Shown: piece by piece, positions 25,096 to 33,434 of the stretch
How positions within the stretch are numbered: the first letter of the stretch is position 1
Layout: each line of letters begins with the position of its first letter
From: Novosphingobium sp. JCM 18896
GTDB taxonomy: Bacteria; Pseudomonadota; Alphaproteobacteria; Sphingomonadales; Sphingomonadaceae
DNA: 64,000 bases
Assembly (NCBI RefSeq): GCF_025938095.1
Contig: NZ_JAPCZF010000004.1
Coordinates: forward strand, 434,001-498,000
Direction: 5' to 3'
Made by a program: the position numbers and the translations under genes
Notes under the pieces: generated by a model
What the model was told of the DNA's origin: nothing
Database searches by the model: none
The model's input: only the letters and a program-made list of their open reading frames with translations

Positions 25096-26892
25096 ATGCG
25101 TTTGTCGACCATCACCAATTGGGCCTACGGGGCAACCGTTGCGCTGACGCTCGTTTCGGGAACGACGATGCTGCTCGCATCGGACGCGCAGCGGGAGGAG
25201 CGGGCCGCGGTCGCGCAGCGGCATGGCCTCGATCAGGCGACCGCCAATCTCGAGCGCGACATCTTCGCGCTGACCGATCACGCGCGGCAATATCTGAACA
25301 CCGGCGACGAGACCTACCTGGTGCTCTATCGCGGTGACATTGGCGCGCTTGCCTCGATCGAGGACCGCATCCGCCATGTCCGCGACGCCGGGGCGAGCGT
25401 GCAGGAACTGACGCTGCTCAAGGACGCGATGCGTTGGGCCGACACGCTCCACGACGAACAGCAGGCAGCCCTCGCGGCGCACCAGCGCGGCGACGAAGCC
25501 GGGGCGCGGCGCATCCTGTTCGGCGGCGAGTACGAACGCGAACTCGACCGTGCGGTAACGCTGGTCGAACGCTTCCAGGACCAGCTCGATCAGCGGACCG
25601 ATGCCGAAGTGGTGGAAGCGGGCCGGGTCGCGCAGCTCTGGCGGACGACGTCGGAGATCGTGCTCGGTCTCACCGGCCTGCTGTTCCTCGCGGTGCTCTA
25701 TTTCATTTTCAAGCGGCGCGTGCTGCGGCCGGTCGTGCGCCTGTCCGACGTGGTGAACCGCCTCGCCGCGCAGGATTTCGCGGTCGAACCGCCGGCCTAC
25801 GGCGAGATCGACGAGATCGGTGACATGGCGCAGGCGATCCGGATATTCCGCGAGAACGGCCTCGAGCGCCAGCGGCTGGAGGAAGAGCGTGCCGCCGACC
25901 GTGCGGTGCGAGACCTGCTCTCGCGGATGACCCAGCGCATGCAGGGCTGCGATACCCTGCTCGATCTCAAGGAGGTCGTGCAGCGCTTCGTCCCCGAGAT
26001 CGCGCCGGAATTCGCAGGACGGCTCTACCTCGTCGATCCCGCGCGCAACGCCGTGGTCGAGGCCTGCGATTGGCTGAATCCCGTTCATTCGAGCCCTGAA
26101 TTCTCGCCGCTGTCGTGCTGGGCCATGCGTCGCGGACTGGCCCACCGGCCCGCGGGCGAAGCCATCGACGTTCCCTGCGATCACCTCGATCGCGGCGACG
26201 GTCCGGTGCTCGACACGCTGTGCCTGCCGCTGACCGCGCATCGCAAGACGCTGGGCCTGCTCTATTTCGAACTGCGCGCTGCTTCCGGCCGTGGCACGCC
26301 CGACGTCTACCTGTCGATGCTCGCCGAGAACGTCAGCCTCGCGCTGGCCAACCTGCGCCTGCGCGACACCTTGCGCGAGATGGCCATGGCTGATCCGCTG
26401 ACCGGGCTGGCCAACCGCCGCCAGCTCGACGGCATGATGGAAGCGCTGCTCGCAGACGCCGAGCGGCTCGGTCAGCCGATCTCGTGCTTGATGGTCGATA
26501 TCGATCATTTCAAGCGCTTCAACGACGCCTTCGGTCACGAGGCCGGCGACACCGTGCTGCGCGAAGTCGGCGCGGTCTTGCGCCATGCCACGCGCGAGGA
26601 AGGCCATGCCTTCCGCTATGGCGGCGAGGAATTCCTGCTGGTCATGCCGGGCTTCGATGCCGAGCGGGCGGCGGAGCGGGCCGAGGACATCCGTCAGCGC
26701 ATCGCCGCGCTGGACGTAACCCATCATGGCGGTGATCTGGGACCGGTAACGGCGTCGCTGGGCGTCGCCACGGCGCCGATCCAGTGCACCATGGATCGCC
26801 TGATCCAGTCCGCCGACGCGGCGGTCTATCGCGCCAAGGCGCTCGGCCGTGATCGCGTCATTTCGGCGACGGCGCGCAAGATCGTCGCCTAG
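25096..26892 (+). CDS. Membrane diguanylate cyclase (sensor-HAMP-GAF-GGDEF)
   Basis: 598 residues from ATG 25096 (a TTG at 25075 would add seven). TM1 is near residues 10-28, an extracytoplasmic helical sensor at about 30-180, and TM2 at about 190-210 (IVLGLTGLLFLAVLYFIF), followed by HAMP, a GAF-like domain (about 285-425) and a C-terminal GGDEF domain (about 430-595). The active-site motif is GGEEF in FRYGGEEFLLV, so it should make c-di-GMP from GTP. The inhibitory I-site RxxD is changed to RxxG (REEG nine residues before GGEEF), so product feedback is probably lost. No EAL domain follows. The signal sensed is unknown. Confidence 0.92.
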   Translation: MRLSTITNWAYGATVALTLVSGTTMLLASDAQREERAAVAQRHGLDQATANLERDIFALTDHARQYLNTGDETYLVLYRGDIGALASIEDRIRHVRDAGASVQELTLLKDAMRWADTLHDEQQAALAAHQRGDEAGARRILFGGEYERELDRAVTLVERFQDQLDQRTDAEVVEAGRVAQLWRTTSEIVLGLTGLLFLAVLYFIFKRRVLRPVVRLSDVVNRLAAQDFAVEPPAYGEIDEIGDMAQAIRIFRENGLERQRLEEERAADRAVRDLLSRMTQRMQGCDTLLDLKEVVQRFVPEIAPEFAGRLYLVDPARNAVVEACDWLNPVHSSPEFSPLSCWAMRRGLAHRPAGEAIDVPCDHLDRGDGPVLDTLCLPLTAHRKTLGLLYFELRAASGRGTPDVYLSMLAENVSLALANLRLRDTLREMAMADPLTGLANRRQLDGMMEALLADAERLGQPISCLMVDIDHFKRFNDAFGHEAGDTVLREVGAVLRHATREEGHAFRYGGEEFLLVMPGFDAERAAERAEDIRQRIAALDVTHHGGDLGPVTASLGVATAPIQCTMDRLIQSADAAVYRAKALGRDRVISATARKIVA

Positions 26893-26931
26893 CGAGCGGC
26901 ACGCATCGGCGTTGCATCGCGCCTGAAAGGT

Positions 26932-26961
26932 GACGGGACACCGCTTGCGCGGCATCCCGTC
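26932..26961. terminator. Hairpin between convergent GGDEF and TonB-receptor genes
   Basis: Arms GACGGGA-CA-CCGC (26932-26944) and GCGG-CA-TCCCGTC (26949-26961) pair except at two central positions, around a four-base loop. It lies between the two stop codons and probably acts on both strands; there is no clear T tract. Confidence 0.6.
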
Positions 26962-26971
26962 CCATGGTTGC

Positions 26972-29752
26972 TCAGAACTTCTTGCTGAAACCGACCTGGA
27001 CCACGCGGCCGAGTGTCTGGCTCTGGCCGCTGGGGAAGCCGTTCTGACGCGCGGCACCGTCGCGCAGGACCGGCGGGTCCGTGTCGAACACGTTGTTGAC
27101 GTGGAGCGTCATCGCGAGGTCGTCGGTCAGGCCGCTGCCTTCGAAATCGTACTTGAAGAACAGGTTGACCACGTTGAACGCGCCGATGCGATCCTGCAGC
27201 CGCGTCGACGACCTTACCGTGTCGTAGCCGTGGGTGTGGTAGAGGCTCGCCTGGGCGCGGAACTTGCCGACAGTGGCGCCGAGGCTCGCCGAGAAGCGCA
27301 GGACGGGCTCGTTGGTGTCGAGCAGATCGACCTGCGACGCCAGCGGGCTGACCTGGTTGGTCCGCACCGTCTGCAGGTTGCCGCCGAAGCTCGCGTCGAT
27401 CGCGCCGAAGCCGGTCTCGTGCGTGTAGTTGGCGCTGAAGTCGATGCCGCCGAGACGGAACAGGCCGAGGTTGCGCGCGCGGATGTCGAACACCGCGACG
27501 ACGCGCGGGCCGCCCGGCGTGTTGATCGCATTGGGGTTGCCATTGATGATCGTGGTCTCGAGCGCGGCGGTTCCGCCGATCACCTGCGATGCATAGGCCC
27601 TGACCTGGGCATCGGTCGGATCGACGATGACGAGCTCGGGGAACTGCGCGAAGAAGGCCTGCGAATCCGAACCAGTCTGCGGGCTGTTGATCGCGTCGCG
27701 ATAGTCGATGCGATAGTAGCTGGCGCTGAGCTGGAGCCCGGGCACGAAGGGCGGCTGGATCTTGGCACCGATCGACCAGTTGGTGGTCCGCTGCGGCTTG
27801 AGATCGCTGACCGTGCCGCGCAGGAGGCTCAGGTTGAACACGGTCTGGCCCAGGGTCAGCGGCGCATAGGTTGCGGTGTTCGGCGCCGAAAGCGTCGCGG
27901 GCAGCGAGGCCGAGCTGCTGCCGGGCACGGTGACCACGCCCGACGAGATGTTGGTTCCCGCGGTCAGCGGACCCAACTGGTCGGCGGCGCTCGGCGCGGC
28001 GAAGGACTTGCCGTAGTTGGCGGTGATCGTGATCCAGTCGACCGGCTTCCAGGTCAGCGCGAACTTCGGATTGAAGGTGTCGCCGAAGTCGTTGTACTTG
28101 TCGTAGCGACCCGAGGCGGAGAACGAGAGCTCCTGCAGGCCCGGCATGGCATTGTCGGTGCCGAACACGGGGACCTGGATCTCGCCGAACAGCGACTTGA
28201 CGTTCTGCCCGTAGGACACCGCTGCCGGCAGCGTGTAGTTGGTCGTGTCGGTCTTCTGCTGGGTATAGCGCGTGTTCATGTACTCGCCGCCCGCGGCGAT
28301 CTTCACATCGCCGCCCGGCAGGGTGAACAGGGTGCCGTCGAGCACCGCGCGAACGTCGGTGAAGCGGTGGCGCCCGGTGCCGATGTTGTGCTTGAGCAGC
28401 CCGGCGAGCACCGCCGGATTGGTCGCTGCGATGTCATAGGGATTGAGCGCGGTCGCCAGGGTCGTACCGTTGATCGCGGCGGTCTGCGCGGCCGTGTAGA
28501 GATCGACGTTGTCGAACAGCGTCGTGCTCTCGCCATAGTTGAACAGCGTGCGGAGCTGCCAGTTGCCCTTGCCGCCGAGATCGGCGGTGAAGGTCGGCGT
28601 GATGTTCCAGGTGTCGTAGACGTTGCGCGTGGTGCGCGCATAGTCGCCGAACACCGGGCCGTAGCTGAAGCTGACGGTCTGGTTCGCCCCGGCGTCGGTC
28701 GTGCCGACGAGGTTGCGGTAATAGGGATTGGTCGGCCGGATCGTCAGGTTGTTCGCGCGCGCCGGGCCGACGCTACCCTTGTCCTCGCGCCAGGTGTAGT
28801 AGGCCTTGACGTCGACGGTCAGCCAGTCGGACAGCTCCTGATAGAGGCTGGCCAGCGCGTGGTGCTGCTCGCCCGCCGGATAGATCGCCTGATAATCGGA
28901 GATGTCGCAGGTGTTGGGCAAGGTCGCGCGCGTGAGCCCGGGCAGCGGATAGTTGCGTCCGCCGACCGAGACGTTGGCATTGTCGCAGCCGCGCTCCTGG
29001 CCCAGGCCATAGGTGGCATTGGCCGGGTTCCAGTCGATGTTCTTCACATAGTCGCGTTCGATGCCGAAGATCGAGTCATGCTTCGAATAGGAATAGGCGG
29101 CGTAGACCGAGCCGCTGTCCCAATCCTTGCCGACGATCGTGTTGGCATCCCAGGTCCAGTAGTCGTCGCCCAGGCCGTAGTGCGCCTCGACCTTCACGCC
29201 GTCGAAGCGCTTGCGCGTGATGAAGTTGATCACGCCGCCGATCGCGTCCGACCCGTAGACGGCCGAGCCGCCGTCGGTGATCGCCTCGACGCGTTCGATC
29301 GCGCCGGGCGGGATTGCATCGGGATCGACCGCGACCGTGCCGATGCCGGCGCCGACGACGCGGTGGCCGTCGAACAGGACCAGGGTCAGGGCCGCGCCGC
29401 TGGTCGAGCTGCCGGGCAGGTTGCGCAGGTTGGGGCGGTTGATCGTCGAGACGCTGTTGCCGCCGGCCGTGCCGCCACCAGGCTGGGGCAGGACGTTGAA
29501 GAAGTTGGTCGCCTGCGGAATCTTGGCCAGCAGGTCGTTGGTGGTGGTCGCACCGGTCGCGGCGATCTGCTGCTCGCCCAGGCCGATCACGTTCGAGCCG
29601 GCGGGCGCGATGCCGCGGATCTGCGATCCGGTGACGACGATGTCCTTGCTGTCCTCGTCGACCCAGGCCGTGTCCTGCGCCATGGCGGCGGTCTGGAACG
29701 CGGCGGCCGCGGCCACGCTCATGCCCAGCTTGAGGGCTGTCCTGAACTGCAT
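26972..29752 (-). CDS. TonB-dependent receptor, 926 aa
   Basis: Signal peptide ending TAAMA, then the TonB-box-like KDIVVTGSQIRG, a plug domain with LTLVLFDGHRVV, IERVEAITDGGSAVYGSDAIGGVINFIT, and a 22-strand-type barrel ending in VGFSKKF with the terminal Phe. There is no STN signalling domain. GGAGGAG precedes ATG 29752. FecR and the ECF sigma factor are encoded just upstream, and the gene has an ECF-like promoter identical in its key bases to that of the nearby acid phosphatase. Plug motifs resemble the large sphingomonad/Caulobacter receptor group, so a nutrient other than an iron-siderophore is possible. The ligand is unknown; an organophosphate is a context-based guess. Confidence 0.92.
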   Translation of the reverse strand: MQFRTALKLGMSVAAAAAFQTAAMAQDTAWVDEDSKDIVVTGSQIRGIAPAGSNVIGLGEQQIAATGATTTNDLLAKIPQATNFFNVLPQPGGGTAGGNSVSTINRPNLRNLPGSSTSGAALTLVLFDGHRVVGAGIGTVAVDPDAIPPGAIERVEAITDGGSAVYGSDAIGGVINFITRKRFDGVKVEAHYGLGDDYWTWDANTIVGKDWDSGSVYAAYSYSKHDSIFGIERDYVKNIDWNPANATYGLGQERGCDNANVSVGGRNYPLPGLTRATLPNTCDISDYQAIYPAGEQHHALASLYQELSDWLTVDVKAYYTWREDKGSVGPARANNLTIRPTNPYYRNLVGTTDAGANQTVSFSYGPVFGDYARTTRNVYDTWNITPTFTADLGGKGNWQLRTLFNYGESTTLFDNVDLYTAAQTAAINGTTLATALNPYDIAATNPAVLAGLLKHNIGTGRHRFTDVRAVLDGTLFTLPGGDVKIAAGGEYMNTRYTQQKTDTTNYTLPAAVSYGQNVKSLFGEIQVPVFGTDNAMPGLQELSFSASGRYDKYNDFGDTFNPKFALTWKPVDWITITANYGKSFAAPSAADQLGPLTAGTNISSGVVTVPGSSSASLPATLSAPNTATYAPLTLGQTVFNLSLLRGTVSDLKPQRTTNWSIGAKIQPPFVPGLQLSASYYRIDYRDAINSPQTGSDSQAFFAQFPELVIVDPTDAQVRAYASQVIGGTAALETTIINGNPNAINTPGGPRVVAVFDIRARNLGLFRLGGIDFSANYTHETGFGAIDASFGGNLQTVRTNQVSPLASQVDLLDTNEPVLRFSASLGATVGKFRAQASLYHTHGYDTVRSSTRLQDRIGAFNVVNLFFKYDFEGSGLTDDLAMTLHVNNVFDTDPPVLRDGAARQNGFPSGQSQTLGRVVQVGFSKKF

Positions 29753-29795
29753 TGAAGCTATCTCCTCCCGTAACGTCCACTGTCGGGACGGGGAG

Positions 29796-29825
29796 CAAGA
29801 CGCAGCGCTGGACGAAGTCCGAACC
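29796..29825 (-). promoter_or_regulatory. ECF-type promoter of the TonB receptor
   Basis: On the minus strand GGTTCG (29820-29825) and TGCGTCTTG (29796-29804) are separated by 15 bases. The same two elements with the same spacing occur before the acid-phosphatase gene. The -10-like CGTCTTG lies about 44 bases before the receptor ATG, giving a leader near 37 bases. FecI-type and other ECF factors commonly use CGTC-containing -10 elements. Confidence 0.65.
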
Positions 29826-29846
29826 GGTTTTTTGGTGTGCTGGTTT

Positions 29847-30848
29847 CTAGCGGGCCTTGAGCACGATGCGGTTGCTCGTGCTCTCGGCGGTTTCGATCGG
29901 CAGGACGTCGGTGAGGGCCTCGGCGAAGGCCTTGGTGTCGCCGAGGCGGAACGCGCCGCTGATCCGCATCCGCGCGGTGCGTTCGTCGGCGAATTCGATG
30001 TGCCGGGCGTCGTAGCGGTTCATTTCCGCCGCGGCCGAGCGCAGATCGCGATCGTGCAGTACCAGCAGTCCCTCACGCCAGGAGGCCAGGGCATGCACGT
30101 CCTCGCTGTCGACGGCAATGCGGTTGCCGCGTGCGGTCAGGACTTCGTTCGGTTTCAGCATGATGCGGCCGGCCTGCTTGTCGGCTGGCGCCGTGACAGA
30201 GACCGAGCCTTCGAGCAGGGCGACGCGGAAGAGATCGGCATCGACGCGGACGTCGAACTCGGTGCCGTGCGCGGTCACCTGCCGCAGCCCCGAGGTGACG
30301 GTGAAGGGACGTGCGGCATCCTTGGTCACCTTGAACAGCGCCTGCCCGCGTTGCAGCACCAGACGGCGCTCGCGCGCGGAATAGGCGACATCGAGCGCCG
30401 TGTCGGTGTTGAGCGTGACCTCGGAACCGTCGGCGAGCTGGATCGTGCGGCGATTACCGATCGCGGTGCGATAGTGCTGCGAGGTGACCTCGGCATCGCC
30501 CGAGGCCAGGGTCGCGACATAAGGGTAGCCGAGCCAGACCGTCGGTACCGCCAGGACCAACGCCACGGCAGCGGCGACGGCGCGCGATCCGTACCAGGGG
30601 CGCCGACGCAGCGCGACGCGCGCGAGTGTCTGATGGCGCAGTGCGAGCAGGCCCGGATCGTCGGCGGCATCGCGCGCGATCGCCAGGGTCGCCTCTACCT
30701 CTGCAAAGGCCTGGGCGTGGGCCGGCGAGGCGACGAGCCAGGCATCGAGGGCATTGCGGGTCCGTTGCGGATCGCGCGCCAACCGCTCGTGCCAGAGCGC
30801 GGCCTGTTCGATCACGGCTCCTTCGATCTCGGGAAGCTGCTCAGACAT
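29847..30848 (-). CDS. FecR-family anti-sigma / sigma regulator
   Basis: 333 residues: an N-terminal cytoplasmic DUF4880-type segment (QAALWHERLARDPQR, about 14-52), one membrane helix near 88-106 (AVAAAVALVLAVPTVWLG), a periplasmic FecR domain (YRTAIGNRRTIQLADGSEVTLNT to TAHGTEFDVRV), and a C-terminal domain of the DUF4974 type. FecR proteins hold the partner ECF sigma factor and, after a signal from an outer-membrane receptor, release or activate it. Its start overlaps the sigma gene stop by eight bases, so the two are co-translated. Confidence 0.92.
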   Translation of the reverse strand: MSEQLPEIEGAVIEQAALWHERLARDPQRTRNALDAWLVASPAHAQAFAEVEATLAIARDAADDPGLLALRHQTLARVALRRRPWYGSRAVAAAVALVLAVPTVWLGYPYVATLASGDAEVTSQHYRTAIGNRRTIQLADGSEVTLNTDTALDVAYSARERRLVLQRGQALFKVTKDAARPFTVTSGLRQVTAHGTEFDVRVDADLFRVALLEGSVSVTAPADKQAGRIMLKPNEVLTARGNRIAVDSEDVHALASWREGLLVLHDRDLRSAAAEMNRYDARHIEFADERTARMRISGAFRLGDTKAFAEALTDVLPIETAESTSNRIVLKAR

Positions 30849-31395
30849 GACCGCGGGCCTTCATCGCGGCGGTGACCTTGGCCAGCGCCTTGGCATGATG
30901 CTTCTCCACTGCACGCTGCGAGATGCCGAGCGCGGTGGCGATCTCCGCCGTACGCATCTCCTCGAACACGCGCAGGACGAAGATGTCGCGCGTGCGTTCG
31001 GGCAGCCGCTCTATGACCTCGCGCAGCTCGCGGACGGCGAAACGGCCGATGGCGACGCGCTCGGGCGAGATCTCGCTGCCGCCGTGATGGCTCTCGTTGA
31101 ACTCCTGATGCGCGCCGTGCTCGCGGGCCGTGTCACGCCGCGCCCGGTCGCGCAGCGCCGAGGAGGCAGTCTGGAACAGGTAGTGCTCGGGCTGGCGCAC
31201 TTCGTCGAGGCTGCGCAGCTTGGCTAGACGCAGGAAGGTGTCCTGGACCAGATCGGGCACGTCGGCCTTGTTCGACACGCGGCGGCGGAAGAAGCTGGCG
31301 AGCGCGCGCGAATAGCGGCGTGCGAGGTGTTCGAGCGACCGCTCGTCCTCGCCGCCGGTGCCGGCCTCGGTGTCGTGAGTCTCGCTTTGCGGCAT
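30841..31395 (-). CDS. ECF sigma factor, FecI type
   Basis: 184 residues from ATG 31395; a longer frame with ATG 31533 exists, but its extra residues do not resemble sigma factors. Region 2 is seen as VPDLVQDTFLRLAKL and PEHYLFQTASSALRDRARR, and region 4 as RTRDIFVLRVFEEMRTAEIA and the helix-turn-helix ALGISQRAVEKHHAKAL. It directs RNA polymerase to a small regulon. The likely targets visible here are the TonB receptor at 26972-29752 and the acid phosphatase at 31542-32387, which share a bipartite promoter. No such promoter is seen before the sigma gene itself. Confidence 0.9.
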   Translation of the reverse strand: MPQSETHDTEAGTGGEDERSLEHLARRYSRALASFFRRRVSNKADVPDLVQDTFLRLAKLRSLDEVRQPEHYLFQTASSALRDRARRDTAREHGAHQEFNESHHGGSEISPERVAIGRFAVRELREVIERLPERTRDIFVLRVFEEMRTAEIATALGISQRAVEKHHAKALAKVTAAMKARGHV

Positions 31396-31541
31396 GGCCT
31401 GTCCCGTGAAGGAGAAGGCCGGACCTTGCGCGGCATCACAAGCGAAAAGCGCCGGCTCTTCGAAACAACGCCAGGGCGTGCCGGTCTCGGCCCGCAGCGG
31501 TTCGGTCTCGTGAAGGAGATCGCCCTGGCGCATGTCTCGGT

Positions 31542-32387
31542 TCACTCGGCTGCCAGCGCCGATGCTTCCGCCGCGCAATCGCGCTTCGCCGCGATGGCGG
31601 GCAGGGTCGCCAGTTCCTGCCGTGCCGCGGCGAGATCGGCGGCGAAGGCGGGGTTGGACTGGAGGCGCACGAAAGTGGCGGTCGCGGTGACCCGGCCTTC
31701 CTCGATGTCGCTGAGCCAGTGGACGTTGCACACGCGCCGGCTGTCGCCGAAGGCGCGGCCGCGCGCGACGAGCGCGGCGGTGCGCGCGGGGATCAGCTCG
31801 GCGAGGACCAGGCCCCAGCCATAGCCGATCGCGCTGTGGCCCGAGGGATAGGAGCCGTTGAGCCGCAGATAGCGTTCGGCGTCGGGGGTGCAACTCGGCT
31901 GGCCGTTCTCCATGAACGGCCGCGGCCGCTTGTAGTGATCCTTCGCCGATGCGGTCGAGTTCGAGAAGTCCACCGCCGCGCGGCGCAGCAGCTTGAGTGT
32001 GACGGGGGTCGCCTCGGCGTCGATCTGGCGGCCCGCCGCGCAAGACAGCGCCGCGGTCGAAGTGGGCGAAAACAGTTCGGCATCGCTGGTCGCGAGGTTC
32101 CAGCGTGCGCTGCCGCGCTGGGCCACCGCGCGCTGCGCACCCTCCAGATCGCGCGCCAACGCGGCCGAGCCGGCTTTGGGTGGCGGCGGCACCAGCAGCA
32201 TGCCGTCGGGCAGTTCACCCGCCGCGAGGTAGGACGCGGGCCGATCGCCGGGCGCCGGAATGCCGGCTATGGGCGCGGCAGGGGCAGCGGCGGGAGCCCG
32301 GGGCTCCTCCGCTCGCGACGAGGCGACGCAGCCCGCGGCGAGCAGGACGATCGGCAAGGCCAGCCGGTAGGCGCGAGGTTGGATCAT
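31542..32387 (-). CDS. Class A acid phosphatase (PAP2 superfamily), probable lipoprotein
   Basis: 281 residues. The signal peptide ends in a lipobox (VLLAAGC), suggesting a membrane-anchored lipoprotein. The three PAP2 signatures are present: KDHYKRPRP, GSYPSGHS and the SRRVCNVHWLSD block with the catalytic His. Family members remove phosphate from many organic phosphate esters in the periplasm. It ends 146 bases before the ECF sigma gene on the same strand and has an ECF-type promoter matching that of the TonB receptor downstream. It is divergent from a TetR regulator. Confidence 0.9.
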   Translation of the reverse strand: MIQPRAYRLALPIVLLAAGCVASSRAEEPRAPAAAPAAPIAGIPAPGDRPASYLAAGELPDGMLLVPPPPKAGSAALARDLEGAQRAVAQRGSARWNLATSDAELFSPTSTAALSCAAGRQIDAEATPVTLKLLRRAAVDFSNSTASAKDHYKRPRPFMENGQPSCTPDAERYLRLNGSYPSGHSAIGYGWGLVLAELIPARTAALVARGRAFGDSRRVCNVHWLSDIEEGRVTATATFVRLQSNPAFAADLAAARQELATLPAIAAKRDCAAEASALAAE

Positions 32388-32427
32388 AAAGGCTCTTCTC
32401 CCAATCGGTATCGTGCTTGACCAGGAC

Positions 32428-32457
32428 CAAGACGCAAGACGTGGCCAAGCGCGAACC
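32428..32457 (-). promoter_or_regulatory. ECF-type promoter of the acid phosphatase
   Basis: On the minus strand GGTTCG (32452-32457), a 15-base gap and TGCGTCTTG (32428-32436), then TCC one base later. This is the same arrangement as at 29796-29825. The -10-like element lies about 41 bases before the phosphatase ATG, nearly the same distance as at the receptor gene. Confidence 0.65.
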
Positions 32458-32539
32458 AGAAAATTTACGGTGCGGGACGCCGTATTCGTTTCAGGTCACG
32501 GTGTTGCTTATTGTGCATCACGACAAATCTGGCCACTAG

Positions 32540-32563
32540 CTCGTACGAGGTCCGTGACGGACC
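32540..32563. promoter_or_regulatory. Two adjacent palindromes, candidate TetR operator
   Basis: CTCGTACGAG (32540-32549) is a perfect palindrome, and GGTCCG-TGA-CGGACC (32549-32563) follows at once. They end 18 bases before the TetR start codon, a usual place for an autoregulatory operator. Confidence 0.45.
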
Positions 32564-32580
32564 GCAGGTGCAAGGGGCCG

Positions 32581-33159
32581 ATGACGAGCAAATCCGATCC
32601 GCAGGACGATCCCAAGCTGCAGGACCGCCGCATCCGCAAGACCCGCAACGCGATCCGCGCGGCGCTCAAGACGCTGCTCCAGCGCGGTTCGATCGAGCAG
32701 ATCACGATCAAGGACATCGCGCGAGAGGCGGACATCGGCTACACCACCTTCTTCCGGCATTTCGGTACGAAGGAAGCGGCGATCGCCGATTTCGCCGACA
32801 CCGCTGCGGCCGAACTTCTCGACGCGACCCTGCCCCTGCTGAGCACCAGCGATGGCCTGACCTCCACCCTGGCTCTGTGCCATCACGTCGCGGCCAACCG
32901 CCACGTCTGGGAAGCGCTGCTGACGGGTGGTGCGGCCGACTACGTGCGCAGTTCGCTCGCCGCCCACACGACGGAACGCGCGACGCTATGGCCGCCGATG
33001 CAGGACTGGTTGCCCGCGGACAAGGGCACGATCCTCGCCACCGGCATGGTGGTCGAGACGCTGACCTGGTGGCTGGCTCATGCCCCCGAACTCTCGCCCG
33101 AACAGGTGGCGCAGATCATGAACCACACCTTCATTTCGGCGCTGCTCGGCGCGCGCTAG
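32581..33159 (+). CDS. TetR/AcrR-family regulator
   Basis: 192 residues from ATG 32581. The N-terminal helix-turn-helix is typical: RKTRNAIRAALKTLLQRG, ITIKDIAREADIGYTTFFRHFGTKEA. The ligand-binding part (about 70-192) is variable, with a C-terminal TetR_C-like segment. It is divergent from the acid phosphatase and converges on the orphan oxidase-like operon, with which its end overlaps by four bases. Two palindromes before its start suggest autoregulation. The ligand is unknown. Confidence 0.9.
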   Translation: MTSKSDPQDDPKLQDRRIRKTRNAIRAALKTLLQRGSIEQITIKDIAREADIGYTTFFRHFGTKEAAIADFADTAAAELLDATLPLLSTSDGLTSTLALCHHVAANRHVWEALLTGGAADYVRSSLAAHTTERATLWPPMQDWLPADKGTILATGMVVETLTWWLAHAPELSPEQVAQIMNHTFISALLGAR

Positions 33160-33431
33160 GCGAAATAGGCGAGGAGCATCGCCAGGCCGAAGCTCGCCAG
33201 CCAGCCGTCGGTGATCCAGCGCAGCCTGGCCGGCGCGTGGCGCACGTCCATGAATTCGCGGATGATCACGCGGACCTTGATCAAGGTGATCGCGATGGCG
33301 CTGAAGGCCACCGCCGCGTCGGGCTCGATCGGTCCCCGGCCATGACTGGCGCCGATCGACCAGGCTACCAGGGTGATCGCCGAAAGCGTGAACCAGGCGG
33401 CGACGAGCCGTTGATGTGCCGAAAGTGTCAC
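33156..33431 (-). CDS. Cytochrome c oxidase subunit IV / NorF-like small membrane protein
   Basis: 91 residues with three predicted membrane helices (VAAWFTLSAITLVAWSIGA, AVAFSAIAITLIKVRVIIREFM, WLASFGLAMLLAYFA). The central KVRVIIREFMDVRHAP motif matches the prokaryotic subunit IV family (CyoD/NorF-like). It is the last gene of a four-gene operon, three bases after the subunit III-like gene. No catalytic subunit I is present nearby. Confidence 0.75.
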   Translation of the reverse strand: MTLSAHQRLVAAWFTLSAITLVAWSIGASHGRGPIEPDAAVAFSAIAITLIKVRVIIREFMDVRHAPARLRWITDGWLASFGLAMLLAYFA

Positions 33432-33434
33432 CGA

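Noticed and set aside
30841..31533. Longer start for the ECF sigma factor at 31533
   Set aside because: The extra 46 residues do not resemble sigma region 1 or 2, and family members of this type begin near ATG 31395.
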